Positions 1 through 6,363 of a stretch of 10,837 bases of DNA are shown piece after piece. The DNA is from an uncultured Selenomonadaceae bacterium (lineage in GTDB: Bacteria; Bacillota; Negativicutes; Selenomonadales; Selenomonadaceae): NCBI GenBank assembly GCA_905236255.1, contig CAJOPK010000130.1, positions 1 to 10,837 of the forward strand, in the 5' to 3' direction. Under the pieces are notes generated by a model. That model was not told the origin of the DNA, searched no databases, and was given only the letters and a program-made list of their open reading frames with translations. The position numbers and the translations under genes were made by a program. Within the stretch, counting starts at the first letter, position 1; the number at the start of each line of letters is the position of its first letter.

Positions 1-344
1 ACCGGATGAATTTTAACGCCTTTCAAACCGAGCTCTTTTATTCTCCGCAATTCCGCACGAAAATCCGAAAATTCCGGGTGAATACAGCCGAAAGAAAAAA
101 TTTCCCCGCCGGCAAATTTTTCGTTAATCCGGGCGGCGGAATCATTTATTTTTATGACCTGTTCGGCATTTGTCGCAACCGGCAGGATTATCGACAGGGC
201 AATTCCGGATTTTTGCATTGAATTTAAAAGTCCGGAAATTGTGCCGTCGGTAAAGGGCACGGTTCGACTGATTTTGCTTAACTTGTCGATAACGGCGGCG
301 GCAATTTTATCCGGAAAAATATGTGTGTGAAAATCGATAATCAT
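1..344 (-). CDS. Amidohydrolase (TIM-barrel metal-dependent hydrolase), N-terminal part
   Basis: This gene starts at ATG 344-342 and runs off the left edge, leaving 114 complete codons. The protein begins MIIDFHTHIFPD. The HxH pair at residues 6 and 8 is the first metal-binding motif of amidohydrolase-2 (PF04909) and TatD-like TIM-barrel hydrolases. The visible end, GLKGVKIHP (about residues 106-114), is the strand typical of PF04909 that carries the next metal-contacting His. An AAAGGA ribosome site lies about 8 bases before the ATG. No signal peptide is present, so a cytoplasmic hydrolase is inferred. The substrate cannot be told from this half: the family includes decarboxylases and hydrolases of many ring compounds. 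The gene follows the secreted-protein gene at 423-1028 on the same strand but is separated from it by a terminator, and no clear promoter of its own was found. Confidence 0.85.
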   Translation of the reverse strand, partial: MIIDFHTHIFPDKIAAAVIDKLSKISRTVPFTDGTISGLLNSMQKSGIALSIILPVATNAEQVIKINDSAARINEKFAGGEIFSFGCIHPEFSDFRAELRRIKELGLKGVKIHP

Positions 345-366
345 TTACTGAGTCCTTTCGTTTATG

Positions 367-417
367 AAAAATTTAAAATTCCCCGACGAAAAAATTTCGT
401 GCGGGGAAAGATTTTTT
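367..417. terminator. Bidirectional intrinsic terminator
   Basis: Arms at 379-390 (TTCCCCGACGAA) and 395-408 (TTTCGTGCGGGGAA) pair with one small bulge around an A-rich loop. On the minus strand the stem is followed by a U-rich tail (378 down to 367), so it would end the transcript of the secreted-protein gene at 423-1028. On the plus strand it is followed by a T6 run at 412-417. The amidohydrolase start lies only about 25 bases beyond it. Confidence 0.7.
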
Positions 418-422
418 GTTGT

Positions 423-1028
423 TCAATATTTTTTACATCTTTCGTACAGATCCGGAGTATAAACGTCCATGATGTCATTGTTTTTTGCAAAACTTTCCGG
501 TTGCAAATCTCCATAATACTTGTCGCCCTTCACTATGTAATAAAGCATCTCGACAACGCGCGCGGGAATCGGCGTGGTCTTGTATTTCGGGAACGGATCG
601 ACATCGGCACCGTTGAACGGAGCAAGCACCGAATCAATTTCAAGCGGGCTGTCATTCCCCGCCGCCGCACCGCGCATAAAGAAACGCGCACGTTGCGAAC
701 CGTCTTTTCTCTTGCTCGGATACATGACGGCAAATTCATACGAATCATGGAAATTGCATTTTACAAAAAGTCTGCCGTCTTTCATTGTCCCGTATTTGAT
801 ACTGTTGCGTACAATATAATGAGTCTTTTTGTCCGGGAAAAGCGGCGATCCGTTGCCCACATAAATTATGTTGTTTTGAGAATTCAAATGCCAATCTTCC
901 TGCGGAGCGGGATCGGTGAATACATGCGGCGCAATTTCCATCGGCGCGGCATATCCCGTGTTAATCCCCAAGCCGATTACTCCCGCAAAAATCGCCGATG
1001 CAACAACTCTCGAAACAGATTTTTTCAT
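423..1028 (-). CDS. Secreted protein of unknown function (201 aa)
   Basis: I do not recognise a family. The protein starts MKKSVSRVVASAIFAGVIGL, a lysine-rich n-region and hydrophobic core ending near NTGYAA (residues 23-28), which is a clear Sec signal peptide with signal peptidase I cleavage likely there. The mature part is about 173 residues, hydrophilic and rich in aromatic, Asp and Lys residues. It has no further membrane segment and only two Cys residues. ATG 1028 is chosen because GGAAGGTGA lies 6-7 bases upstream; a GTG nine bases further out would overlap that ribosome site. A sigma-70-type promoter lies about 90 bases upstream and a terminator follows directly, so it is probably a single-gene transcript. 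An envelope or extracellular location is inferred. Confidence 0.75.
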   Translation of the reverse strand: MKKSVSRVVASAIFAGVIGLGINTGYAAPMEIAPHVFTDPAPQEDWHLNSQNNIIYVGNGSPLFPDKKTHYIVRNSIKYGTMKDGRLFVKCNFHDSYEFAVMYPSKRKDGSQRARFFMRGAAAGNDSPLEIDSVLAPFNGADVDPFPKYKTTPIPARVVEMLYYIVKGDKYYGDLQPESFAKNNDIMDVYTPDLYERCKKY

Positions 1029-1115
1029 CGCGTTCACCTTCCGTTGAATATTTCACACTTTCCGCCGCAATTCTTCCGGCGAAAAAAATTCGATTTCAAA
1101 GAACTTTCGTGCCGG

Positions 1116-1143
1116 ATTATACCGGATTGTAAAAAAATTGCAA
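1116..1143 (-). promoter_or_regulatory. Sigma-70-type promoter for the secreted-protein gene
   Basis: Reading the minus strand, TTGCAA (1143-1138) and a perfect TATAAT (1121-1116) are separated by 16 bases. The predicted start of transcription is near 1109, giving a leader of about 80 bases. That leader contains an imperfect hairpin with a GCCG/CGGC core (about 1058-1085) before the ribosome site. Confidence 0.7.
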
Positions 1144-1255
1144 AACAAATTTTTCATTTTTTATTCATTTTTAATTTTTGGTTATGAGTGAGGTTGAAAC
1201 GCTCGAAATTGCAAAGCAACGAAAAAATTTTTTCAAGGCGGAGCCGTTAAATTGA

Positions 1256-1284
1256 TTGACTTTTTTTGATGATGCATATACAAT
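1256..1284 (+). promoter_or_regulatory. Sigma-70-type promoter for the HlyD/ABC-2 operon or a leader RNA
   Basis: TTGACT (1256-1261) and TACAAT (1279-1284) are separated by exactly 17 bases, a near-consensus promoter. Transcription would start near 1291. This is the only good promoter seen between the divergent secreted-protein gene and the HlyD-like gene. Confidence 0.7.
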
Positions 1285-1290
1285 ACGCCC

Positions 1291-1397
1291 GTCATATACA
1301 TCACCCCCCTCCCAACCTCGCGGTTGGGGGAGATGTCCGGCGGCAGGGTCGGGCATCGACAATTTACCGCACCGGGTTTCAGTGCGGTTGTTTTTTT
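1291..1397 (+). ncRNA. Structured leader RNA or small RNA with three hairpins
   Basis: From the predicted start near 1291 the transcript folds by eye into three consecutive hairpins. The first is 1309-1317 with 1322-1330, nine pairs closed by a TCGC loop. The second is 1332-1339 with 1350-1357, eight pairs including one G-U. The third is 1366-1372 with 1382-1388, followed by a T-run. It ends in a terminator just before the ribosome site of the HlyD-like gene. It could be a regulated leader (attenuator, or an unknown riboswitch-like element) or a free small RNA of about 107 bases. No known riboswitch class was recognised. Part of it may derive from a GC-rich dispersed repeat. Confidence 0.5.
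1366..1397 (+). terminator. Intrinsic terminator inside the operon leader
   Basis: ACCGCAC (1366-1372) pairs perfectly with GTGCGGT (1382-1388) across a 9-base loop, and is followed by TG and T7 (1389-1397). There is no plus-strand gene upstream for it to end, because the neighbour is divergent. It therefore lies in the 5' leader of the HlyD-like gene, only 17 bases before its start codon. Confidence 0.75.
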
Positions 1398-1414
1398 GAG
1401 AGGAGTTTTTGATT

Positions 1415-2512
1415 GTGGGATCAAGGAAAAAGGCGGCAAGGCTCGGAATAATTTTTATCGCACTTTTGATAATCAGCGGAATTGTTCTGATGTATCGCGG
1501 AAATGATGCGGTAATTTTGGCAACGGAAAAAAAGGAAGGAATTTTGACGGCTGAACAGATAAAACTTTCTTTTGATTCGGTCGGCGGCAGAATGATTAAC
1601 GAGGCGGTCAAGGAAGGTCAAGAGGTAAAATCCGGAGAACTTTTAATGGAAATTGATCCGACGGATACCGATTTGGCTATTGAAAAATTGAAAGCGCAAA
1701 TTGCCGGATTGGATGCACAAATTAAATCGACTTCCGGCAACATGAATGTAAATCTTTTCAAAGCGTCAAATGACGAGCAACAATCTTTCCGGGAAATTGA
1801 CAGCCAAAAGGCGGCAATAAATTCGGCGAAGGCGACTTTGCAAAATGCGGAAATTGATTACAACCGGAAAGTAAAATTGGTTGCGGACGGGGCAATAGCT
1901 CAATCGCAACTTGACGACGCAACAATGACTTTAAACGTTGCCCGCGCAAATTTGCAAACGCAGGAACAAATTTTACAAAGACTTCTTGCCGGAACACACG
2001 ACAGCGGAAATACAAATTCGATAAATTTGCCGACCATCGCGCAGGAAAGGGCGGCAGTCAAAAATATTGAAAACGATGTTGCCGCACTTGTCGAGCAGAA
2101 AAAATCTTTGGAAGTTCAACTCAAAGAGTTGGAAGTTGCAAAATCCCGCCTGAAACTCTTTGCACCGGAGGACGGAAAAATTATAAACATTTTGCAAAAA
2201 CGCGGCGAAATGATTTCTCCGAATGTTCCGGTGATTTTGCTTGAAACCAAAAGAATTTATTACGATATTTATGTTTCCGAAGAACAGGCGGTGAATTTGC
2301 ATGAAGGTGACGAAATTATTTGCACGACCGTTGCCGGAAATAAAAAAGTTCCGGGAAAAATTCGCCTTTTGACACAGGCTCCCGGATTCGCCGATTTGAA
2401 ACAGTCCAGAGAAAAAGGTCAGGCGGATTTGACGGCTTTTCAGGTAAGAATTTATATCGATCCTTCGGCGGACGTTTTGACGGGGCAGACCGTCGGCGCA
2501 GATTTTGATTGA
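1415..2512 (+). CDS. HlyD-family membrane fusion (periplasmic adaptor) protein
   Basis: This 365-residue adaptor of an export system would link an inner-membrane transporter to the outer envelope. Residues about 8-27 form a single N-terminal membrane anchor. Residues about 50-85 (SVGGRMINEAVKEGQEVKSG) are the first half of the biotinyl/lipoyl-like domain. A long Gln/Glu/Lys/Ala-rich stretch to about residue 240 is the alpha-helical coiled-coil hairpin. The second lipoyl half follows (FAPEDGKIINILQKRGEMI), then a beta-barrel region ending in TGQTVGADFD, as in HlyD/EmrA/YbhG-type proteins. GTG 1415 is chosen because GAGAGGAG (1398-1405) ends 9 bases upstream; a TTG at 1409 is too close. The stop is 10 bases before the permease gene, so the two are co-transcribed. 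Expression may be controlled by the terminator in the leader. The substrate is unknown. Confidence 0.88.
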   Translation: MGSRKKAARLGIIFIALLIISGIVLMYRGNDAVILATEKKEGILTAEQIKLSFDSVGGRMINEAVKEGQEVKSGELLMEIDPTDTDLAIEKLKAQIAGLDAQIKSTSGNMNVNLFKASNDEQQSFREIDSQKAAINSAKATLQNAEIDYNRKVKLVADGAIAQSQLDDATMTLNVARANLQTQEQILQRLLAGTHDSGNTNSINLPTIAQERAAVKNIENDVAALVEQKKSLEVQLKELEVAKSRLKLFAPEDGKIINILQKRGEMISPNVPVILLETKRIYYDIYVSEEQAVNLHEGDEIICTTVAGNKKVPGKIRLLTQAPGFADLKQSREKGQADLTAFQVRIYIDPSADVLTGQTVGADFD

Positions 2513-2522
2513 GGTGGTCGTT

Positions 2523-4172
2523 GTGGGATTTTGGAACTCTTTCAACGACGAATTAAAATTTTTGACAAGCGGCAAGGGCATGCCTTACGAAAAAGTTTGC
2601 ATAATGGTTGCGATGATTATCAGCGTAATTTTATCGGTTTTGCTTGCCGGAAATTTTTCAAAGGATGCGCCCGTTGCAATTATAGACTTGGACAACAGCC
2701 GATACAGCCGGGAACTTGCGACAAAAATTGATTCGTCCGAATATATGAAGGTCAAGGCGATAATAAATTCGCCGATGAATCCTGAAGAATTGTTTTATCG
2801 TGATGAAGTCGATGCGGTAATTTTTTTCCCGCGCGGACTTGAAAAAAATCGTTATACCGATTCCGCCGGGTCGATTGGAATTTTTTATGACAATTCAAAT
2901 ACCGCGCAGACCGCCGATATTAAAGAGGCAATGGCGGAATTGGTCGCGATTGACAATGCGATGAACTCCGGTCAAAGTTCTTCCGGACTTTCGTTAAATG
3001 CCCGAAATCTTTTCAATCCCGCCGGCTCGACTTCAAATACACAAACGCAGGGATTTTTGTTTTTCTTCGGATCAATGTTTTTCACTTTTGCCACAATCGG
3101 AATGATTCCCCGCCTTCGTTTGACGAAACAATACAACAAAATCATTCATGACGGAACTCCCTGGGATTTAATCGGAAGGATTTTGCCTTATTCACTTTTA
3201 ATGGTAGTTTCGTTTTTTGTGGGACTTGCCGTTTTGAGAGTTTGGGGCGATTTGGTTTTTTCCGGGCGTGTTGTCGAATTTTTAATCATACAGATATTTT
3301 ATGCAATAACGGTCGGAATGTTGAGCATACTTTTCGGCTGGACGGCACCGAATCCGGGAATTGCGGCAAGTCGAATGATTCTGTTCATACCGGGCGGATT
3401 TATTTTGGGCGGCGTAACTTCTCCGCTGTCACATTTATCTTCGTGGGTCGTGACTGTTTCGCACATTTTCCCGCTGACTTGGGAATTTCATTTCACGCGC
3501 GACATAATACAGCGCGGAGCAAGTTTGCCGGAAATAAGTTCGGAAATAGGCGCATTTTTCCTGTATATTGCGGTCGTTGCGATTTTGCTTTCGTTGAGAT
3601 TTTATAAGAGTCGCCGGGAAATTGTCGGCACGGTCAAGGCGGAAACTATGGAACATTTGCAAAGTCCGGTGGAATCGGAGGCTTGGCAGGGAATTAAAAT
3701 CAAAAATATTCTTGTCCCGACCGACGGATCCGGGCAGGCTTTTAAGGCACTTAATCATGCAATTCAACTTGCCGCAGTCTGTGAAGCGAAAATAACTTTG
3801 ATGATGTGCATAAATATTGACAATGAAGTTGCCGCCTTTGAACAGGTCAGCGTCGGCGGATATATTCCCGGCGAACTCAATGCCGCCGCACATGAATTTT
3901 TGTCGGAACTCATGCTTGTGATTCCGCCCGGCATCCGGGTTAAAAATCGCGTGGAAATCGGAGATCCCGGCGAAACGATTTGCGATCTTTCCGCAACCGG
4001 CGAATATGATTTAATCGTCATGGGAAGTCGCGGTTTCGGCGGTTTTGTCGAAGGGACGGGCAGCGTTTCAAAATATGTTCTGAAAAATTCTTCCTGTCCC
4101 GTCGTTATTGTAAAAGGTATGCCGGACGATTGGGATAAAGAAAACCGTTACGTCGGTTATCGCACGGAATAA
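2523..4172 (+). CDS. ABC-2-type permease fused to a C-terminal universal stress protein domain
   Basis: The protein has 549 residues. Residues about 23-43 form the first membrane segment. A large external domain follows (about 44-170, with VAIIDLDNSRYSRELATKI). Five or so membrane segments lie between about 175 and 365. This is the ABC2_membrane_3 / YhhJ-YbhS layout of export permeases. From about residue 392 to the end is a universal stress protein (USP) domain. It shows NILVPTDGSG (Asp401) at its start, LIVMGSRGFGG near residue 500, and ends CPVVIVKG. Topology predicts that this tail is cytoplasmic. The ATP loop GSRG...GS has 8 residues between its two glycine elements instead of the usual 9. 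GTG 2523 is chosen because GAGGTG lies 6 bases upstream; a TTG at 2505 would overlap the HlyD-like gene. No ATPase gene is adjacent, so either the energy source lies elsewhere or the protein works differently. A role for the USP domain as an ATP or stress sensor is inference. Confidence 0.87.
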   Translation: MGFWNSFNDELKFLTSGKGMPYEKVCIMVAMIISVILSVLLAGNFSKDAPVAIIDLDNSRYSRELATKIDSSEYMKVKAIINSPMNPEELFYRDEVDAVIFFPRGLEKNRYTDSAGSIGIFYDNSNTAQTADIKEAMAELVAIDNAMNSGQSSSGLSLNARNLFNPAGSTSNTQTQGFLFFFGSMFFTFATIGMIPRLRLTKQYNKIIHDGTPWDLIGRILPYSLLMVVSFFVGLAVLRVWGDLVFSGRVVEFLIIQIFYAITVGMLSILFGWTAPNPGIAASRMILFIPGGFILGGVTSPLSHLSSWVVTVSHIFPLTWEFHFTRDIIQRGASLPEISSEIGAFFLYIAVVAILLSLRFYKSRREIVGTVKAETMEHLQSPVESEAWQGIKIKNILVPTDGSGQAFKALNHAIQLAAVCEAKITLMMCINIDNEVAAFEQVSVGGYIPGELNAAAHEFLSELMLVIPPGIRVKNRVEIGDPGETICDLSATGEYDLIVMGSRGFGGFVEGTGSVSKYVLKNSSCPVVIVKGMPDDWDKENRYVGYRTE

Positions 4173-4371
4173 CAAAGAAATATGTAAAATGAAAAATCCC
4201 GTTCCGTCATTGAGCGAGCCCATGAAAAGAAGTCTGTAAATTGACCTTTCATTATGGCAAGAAAAGAAAAGCCGCCGACAACCGTAATGACGGACGTCAA
4301 GAGAGAAATTATCCGGTGAAGTTGACAGGTTGAAGGATTTGCTCGGCGCAAAATCAAAAAAATTGCCGGAT

Positions 4372-4404
4372 AAAAAATTTTTCCTCCGCAAGGGGGAATT
4401 TTTT
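4372..4404. terminator. Intrinsic terminator after the HlyD/ABC-2 operon
   Basis: The arms are 4372-4387 and 4392-4404. A6TT pairs with AAT6, CCTCC pairs with GGGGG (one wobble), and a GCAA tetraloop closes it, with a three-base T bulge. The T6 run at 4399-4404 suits plus-strand termination, and A6 at 4372-4377 allows minus-strand termination. It lies 200 bases after the permease stop, which is long, but no nearer hairpin with a T-run was found. Confidence 0.55.
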
Positions 4405-4493
4405 CGTCGGTCTTTTCCAAAAAAAATTCCTCCAACTTAATCATTTTTCTACCCGTTTGTCGCGGTCATTCTCCACGTTCTCACACAAAACCG

Positions 4494-4522
4494 GCCGCAT
4501 AAGCCCTTCGGACTTCTGCGGC
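4494..4522 (-). terminator. Hairpin, probable terminator of the minus-strand operon
   Basis: GCCGCA (4494-4499) pairs with TGCGGC (4517-4522), with further inner pairing AAG/CTT and CC/GG around a TTC loop. On the minus strand it is followed by CGGTTTTG, a short T-run. It lies about 50 bases after the stop of the dehydrogenase scar, where the terminator of the lost gene would be, and is now the first good hairpin after the DUF4127 gene. Confidence 0.5.
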
Positions 4523-4570
4523 TTCAAAATATCCGTTCAAAATCAAATTTTAATGCGTCTTTTTCAAATA

Positions 4571-4639
4571 TTACAAATCCCCATACCAATAAGATGCGGT
4601 AGTTCCGCCGTCAATCAGGAAATCCGAGCCGCTGATAAA
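4571..4639 (-). pseudogene. C-terminal remnant of a short-chain dehydrogenase/reductase (SDR)
   Basis: The frame reads FISG followed by SDFLIDGGTTASYWYG, then DL and TAA (4573-4571). This is the typical C-terminal tail of SDR-family oxidoreductases: the G-(S/T/Q)-x-(F/I)-x-(I/V)-D-G-G motif plus an aromatic TASY-type tail. An in-frame TGA lies directly before the Phe codon, and there is no Rossmann TGxxxGxG segment or YxxxK active site on either side. Only about 22 codons of an enzyme normally near 250 residues are left. The scar starts 57 bases after the DUF4127 stop and is followed by a hairpin, which suggests that a deletion or replacement joined the DUF4127 gene to the end of an old SDR gene. 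Confidence 0.75.
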
Positions 4640-4696
4640 TCATCGCTCCTTTTGAAATCTTCCCGCAAATTTTGCGCAAAACGGAATTTTCACTTT

Positions 4697-6280
4697 TTAC
4701 CGTTCAAAATTGAAAGTTACTTCAGCTTCAAACATTCTTTTCCAGGGATAGGTCAATTTGAGATTTTCAAGCCGGCGACCGGCGGGCAAAGTCAAATTGT
4801 CCCGCGCAAAACGCAAAATTGATTCGTTGCCTTTAACTTCCGCTTCAGCCAATTTTTCGGCCTTGTTTTCATCATTCATCTGATAAAAGTAAGTTGCAAT
4901 TTCCTGCCGGACATTTGCCTGATAACCCCAGTCGTCAAGATAGCGGGTAACGAGCAGAGAATTTTTTTCGTCCTCATTCATGAACTTTGTCAAAACTCCC
5001 GTGCCGATCAAAAATCCGGAAGAATTTGTCGCGGTATTCCAGCCGCCGTAAGCCGCAAATTTGAATTGAATATCTTCAGCCAAAACTTGATACATCAAAG
5101 AATTGTCCGCACCGTTTCCGAAAGCAATATCGACCAGACCGACTTTGTAATTTTTATCCAAACAATCTTTCAAAATCGGCATAAATTTCTTTATATCTTT
5201 CCGCATTTTGAAAGTATTTTTTACGGAGGCGGCATTGAGTGTTTTGCCGTTAATATTCGTGTTTACAGCCAAAACCAGATCGGCTTTTGCCGGTGAAGGG
5301 ACGGGCATTCCGCCGACCGCAAAAGTTGCGGCATCAATCGACAAGCCGATTCTTTCGTTGCAATAATCCGGAACGGTATCCGCCCCCGCGCCTTCATTGT
5401 AAACGGCGGAAATAAAAGGCATTTCTCCCAAATCCTTGTTTATTGCGCGGGCAAGCATCAAAATTCCGAGTTCGTCCGCACCGGAAGTAACCAAAAATTT
5501 CCACTTTTCAAGTCCTTCGGCATAATTTTCCAAATGCCGGCTTTCCATATGAGTTTGTGAAAAAATCGCGCTGTCATCACAACCGAGCAGGAAATAATCA
5601 AATACGCCGGATCTTGTCAGGTCTGTAAAATATTCGTTTGCGGCATAATTTTTTTTGCGTCTGCCGAGCCAATCTTCCAAATATTCTTCCGGAATTTCTT
5701 TTTTGAGCCGGCGCATTTGCAATTTTTGACGATGCGAAATTTCGCCGACTTCCGCCCTGTCACAAAGAACGGTGTAATCAAAAATTTTTCCGCCGTAGTC
5801 TTTATAATATTCCGGCTCCGCGCTTGAGTAACTTCCGCTGCGCGGAGTTCTCATAATTGTGCCGAAAACATACAGAGGCAGTCGCGGAAAATCTTCACGG
5901 AACTTTTTAAAATTTTCCGCACGCGTCATAATTTCTCCCGGTTCAAGATCATGTTTTCTGGAGCCGACAAGACTTCCGTAAATCATCGCGTCGGAGGAAA
6001 TTACCGCCGCATTTGCGCCGGGCGCATTTTCTTTAAGCCATTTCCAAAGTTCTTCCGGTTCGCCGTAATTTTCTTCGTTACCCAAAAATTCACCGGGCGG
6101 AACCAAAATTTCATATCCGAGCTTCTCCGCAACGTCAACCGTCTGACTCAAACATACCGGGCGATTGTCGATCGGTATATACAAAATTTTTTTACCTTCA
6201 CCGACCGGATTTGCATTTGCCGAAACCGAAAAGAATGTAAGACACAAAAACAAAGCCGTCAAAAAAATTTGCTTGACCAC
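4697..6280 (-). CDS. Secreted DUF4127 family protein
   Basis: The 527-residue protein begins with a signal peptide (residues 1 to about 23, ALFLCLTFFSVSANA). The DUF4127 signature ILYIPIDNRPVCL follows at about residues 32-44. Further conserved blocks are PPGEFLG, AAVISSDAMIYGSLVGSR, YVFGTIMRTPR, GVFDYFLLGCDDSA, TSGADELG, and VDIAFGNGADNSLM with YGGWNTATNSSG. The length is about that of a full family member. The family has no assigned reaction that I know of. The conserved Asp, Asn and Arg residues and the ordered blocks suggest an enzyme, possibly hydrolytic, but this is inference. The start is GTG 6280, with GAGGTG 8 bases upstream. It lies 83 bases after the acetyltransferase gene with no terminator between, so read-through from the L,D-transpeptidase promoter is likely. 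The signal peptide places it outside the membrane. Confidence 0.88.
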   Translation of the reverse strand: MVKQIFLTALFLCLTFFSVSANANPVGEGKKILYIPIDNRPVCLSQTVDVAEKLGYEILVPPGEFLGNEENYGEPEELWKWLKENAPGANAAVISSDAMIYGSLVGSRKHDLEPGEIMTRAENFKKFREDFPRLPLYVFGTIMRTPRSGSYSSAEPEYYKDYGGKIFDYTVLCDRAEVGEISHRQKLQMRRLKKEIPEEYLEDWLGRRKKNYAANEYFTDLTRSGVFDYFLLGCDDSAIFSQTHMESRHLENYAEGLEKWKFLVTSGADELGILMLARAINKDLGEMPFISAVYNEGAGADTVPDYCNERIGLSIDAATFAVGGMPVPSPAKADLVLAVNTNINGKTLNAASVKNTFKMRKDIKKFMPILKDCLDKNYKVGLVDIAFGNGADNSLMYQVLAEDIQFKFAAYGGWNTATNSSGFLIGTGVLTKFMNEDEKNSLLVTRYLDDWGYQANVRQEIATYFYQMNDENKAEKLAEAEVKGNESILRFARDNLTLPAGRRLENLKLTYPWKRMFEAEVTFNFER

Positions 6281-6363
6281 AAAAATTTCACCTCAATTTG
6301 CAAGAAAAAACGCCGATTTCCCGCTACGATAAATATATATGGTCCATGTTCAAAAAACTTAAT

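Larger units (their letters stand above)
4173..4696. other. Intergenic region without an intact gene
   Basis: This stretch of about 520 bases holds no convincing intact gene. It contains a terminator (4372-4404), a hairpin (4494-4522) and the C-terminal scar of a short-chain dehydrogenase (4571-4639). A weak plus-strand pair of coding-like pieces starts at ATG 4254 and breaks by a frame change near 4310. A 95-codon minus-strand frame (4444-4157) overlaps the permease gene and has a poor ribosome site. It reads as a region of gene decay. Confidence 0.6.

Noticed and set aside
321..1187. Long plus-strand frame of 288 codons across the secreted-protein gene
   Set aside because: It is the antisense of the secreted-protein gene, is very rich in Arg, His and Phe, has no ribosome site, and runs across a terminator and a promoter.
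1184..1255. Small plus-strand frame of 23 codons from ATG 1184 (MSEVETLEIAKQRKNFFKAE...)
   Set aside because: The sequence looks protein-like but has no ribosome site and no promoter before it, and it ends just before the operon promoter. There is not enough to call a gene.
1973..2581. Minus-strand frame of 202 codons over the HlyD-like gene
   Set aside because: It is an antisense shadow spanning two well-supported plus-strand genes, with no ribosome site or domain.
4157..4444. Minus-strand frame of 95 codons after the permease gene
   Set aside because: It overlaps the end of the permease gene and the terminator at 4372-4404, its ribosome site is weak, and no family is recognised.
4440..4495. 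Short minus-strand frame starting in the hairpin at 4494-4522 (MRPVLCENVENDRDKRVEK)
   Set aside because: It has only 19 residues and its ATG lies in the hairpin arm. The overlap with the next frame's ATG is probably chance.
4641..4650. AGGAG just before an ATG inside the dehydrogenase scar
   Set aside because: The ATG frame ends after 10 codons, so the apparent ribosome site is a coincidence of the deletion junction.
6326..6353. Possible minus-strand promoter for the DUF4127 gene (TTGAAC-16-TATCGT)
   Set aside because: Both boxes match the consensus at only four of six positions. This is too weak to list as a feature, though a separate promoter there cannot be excluded.
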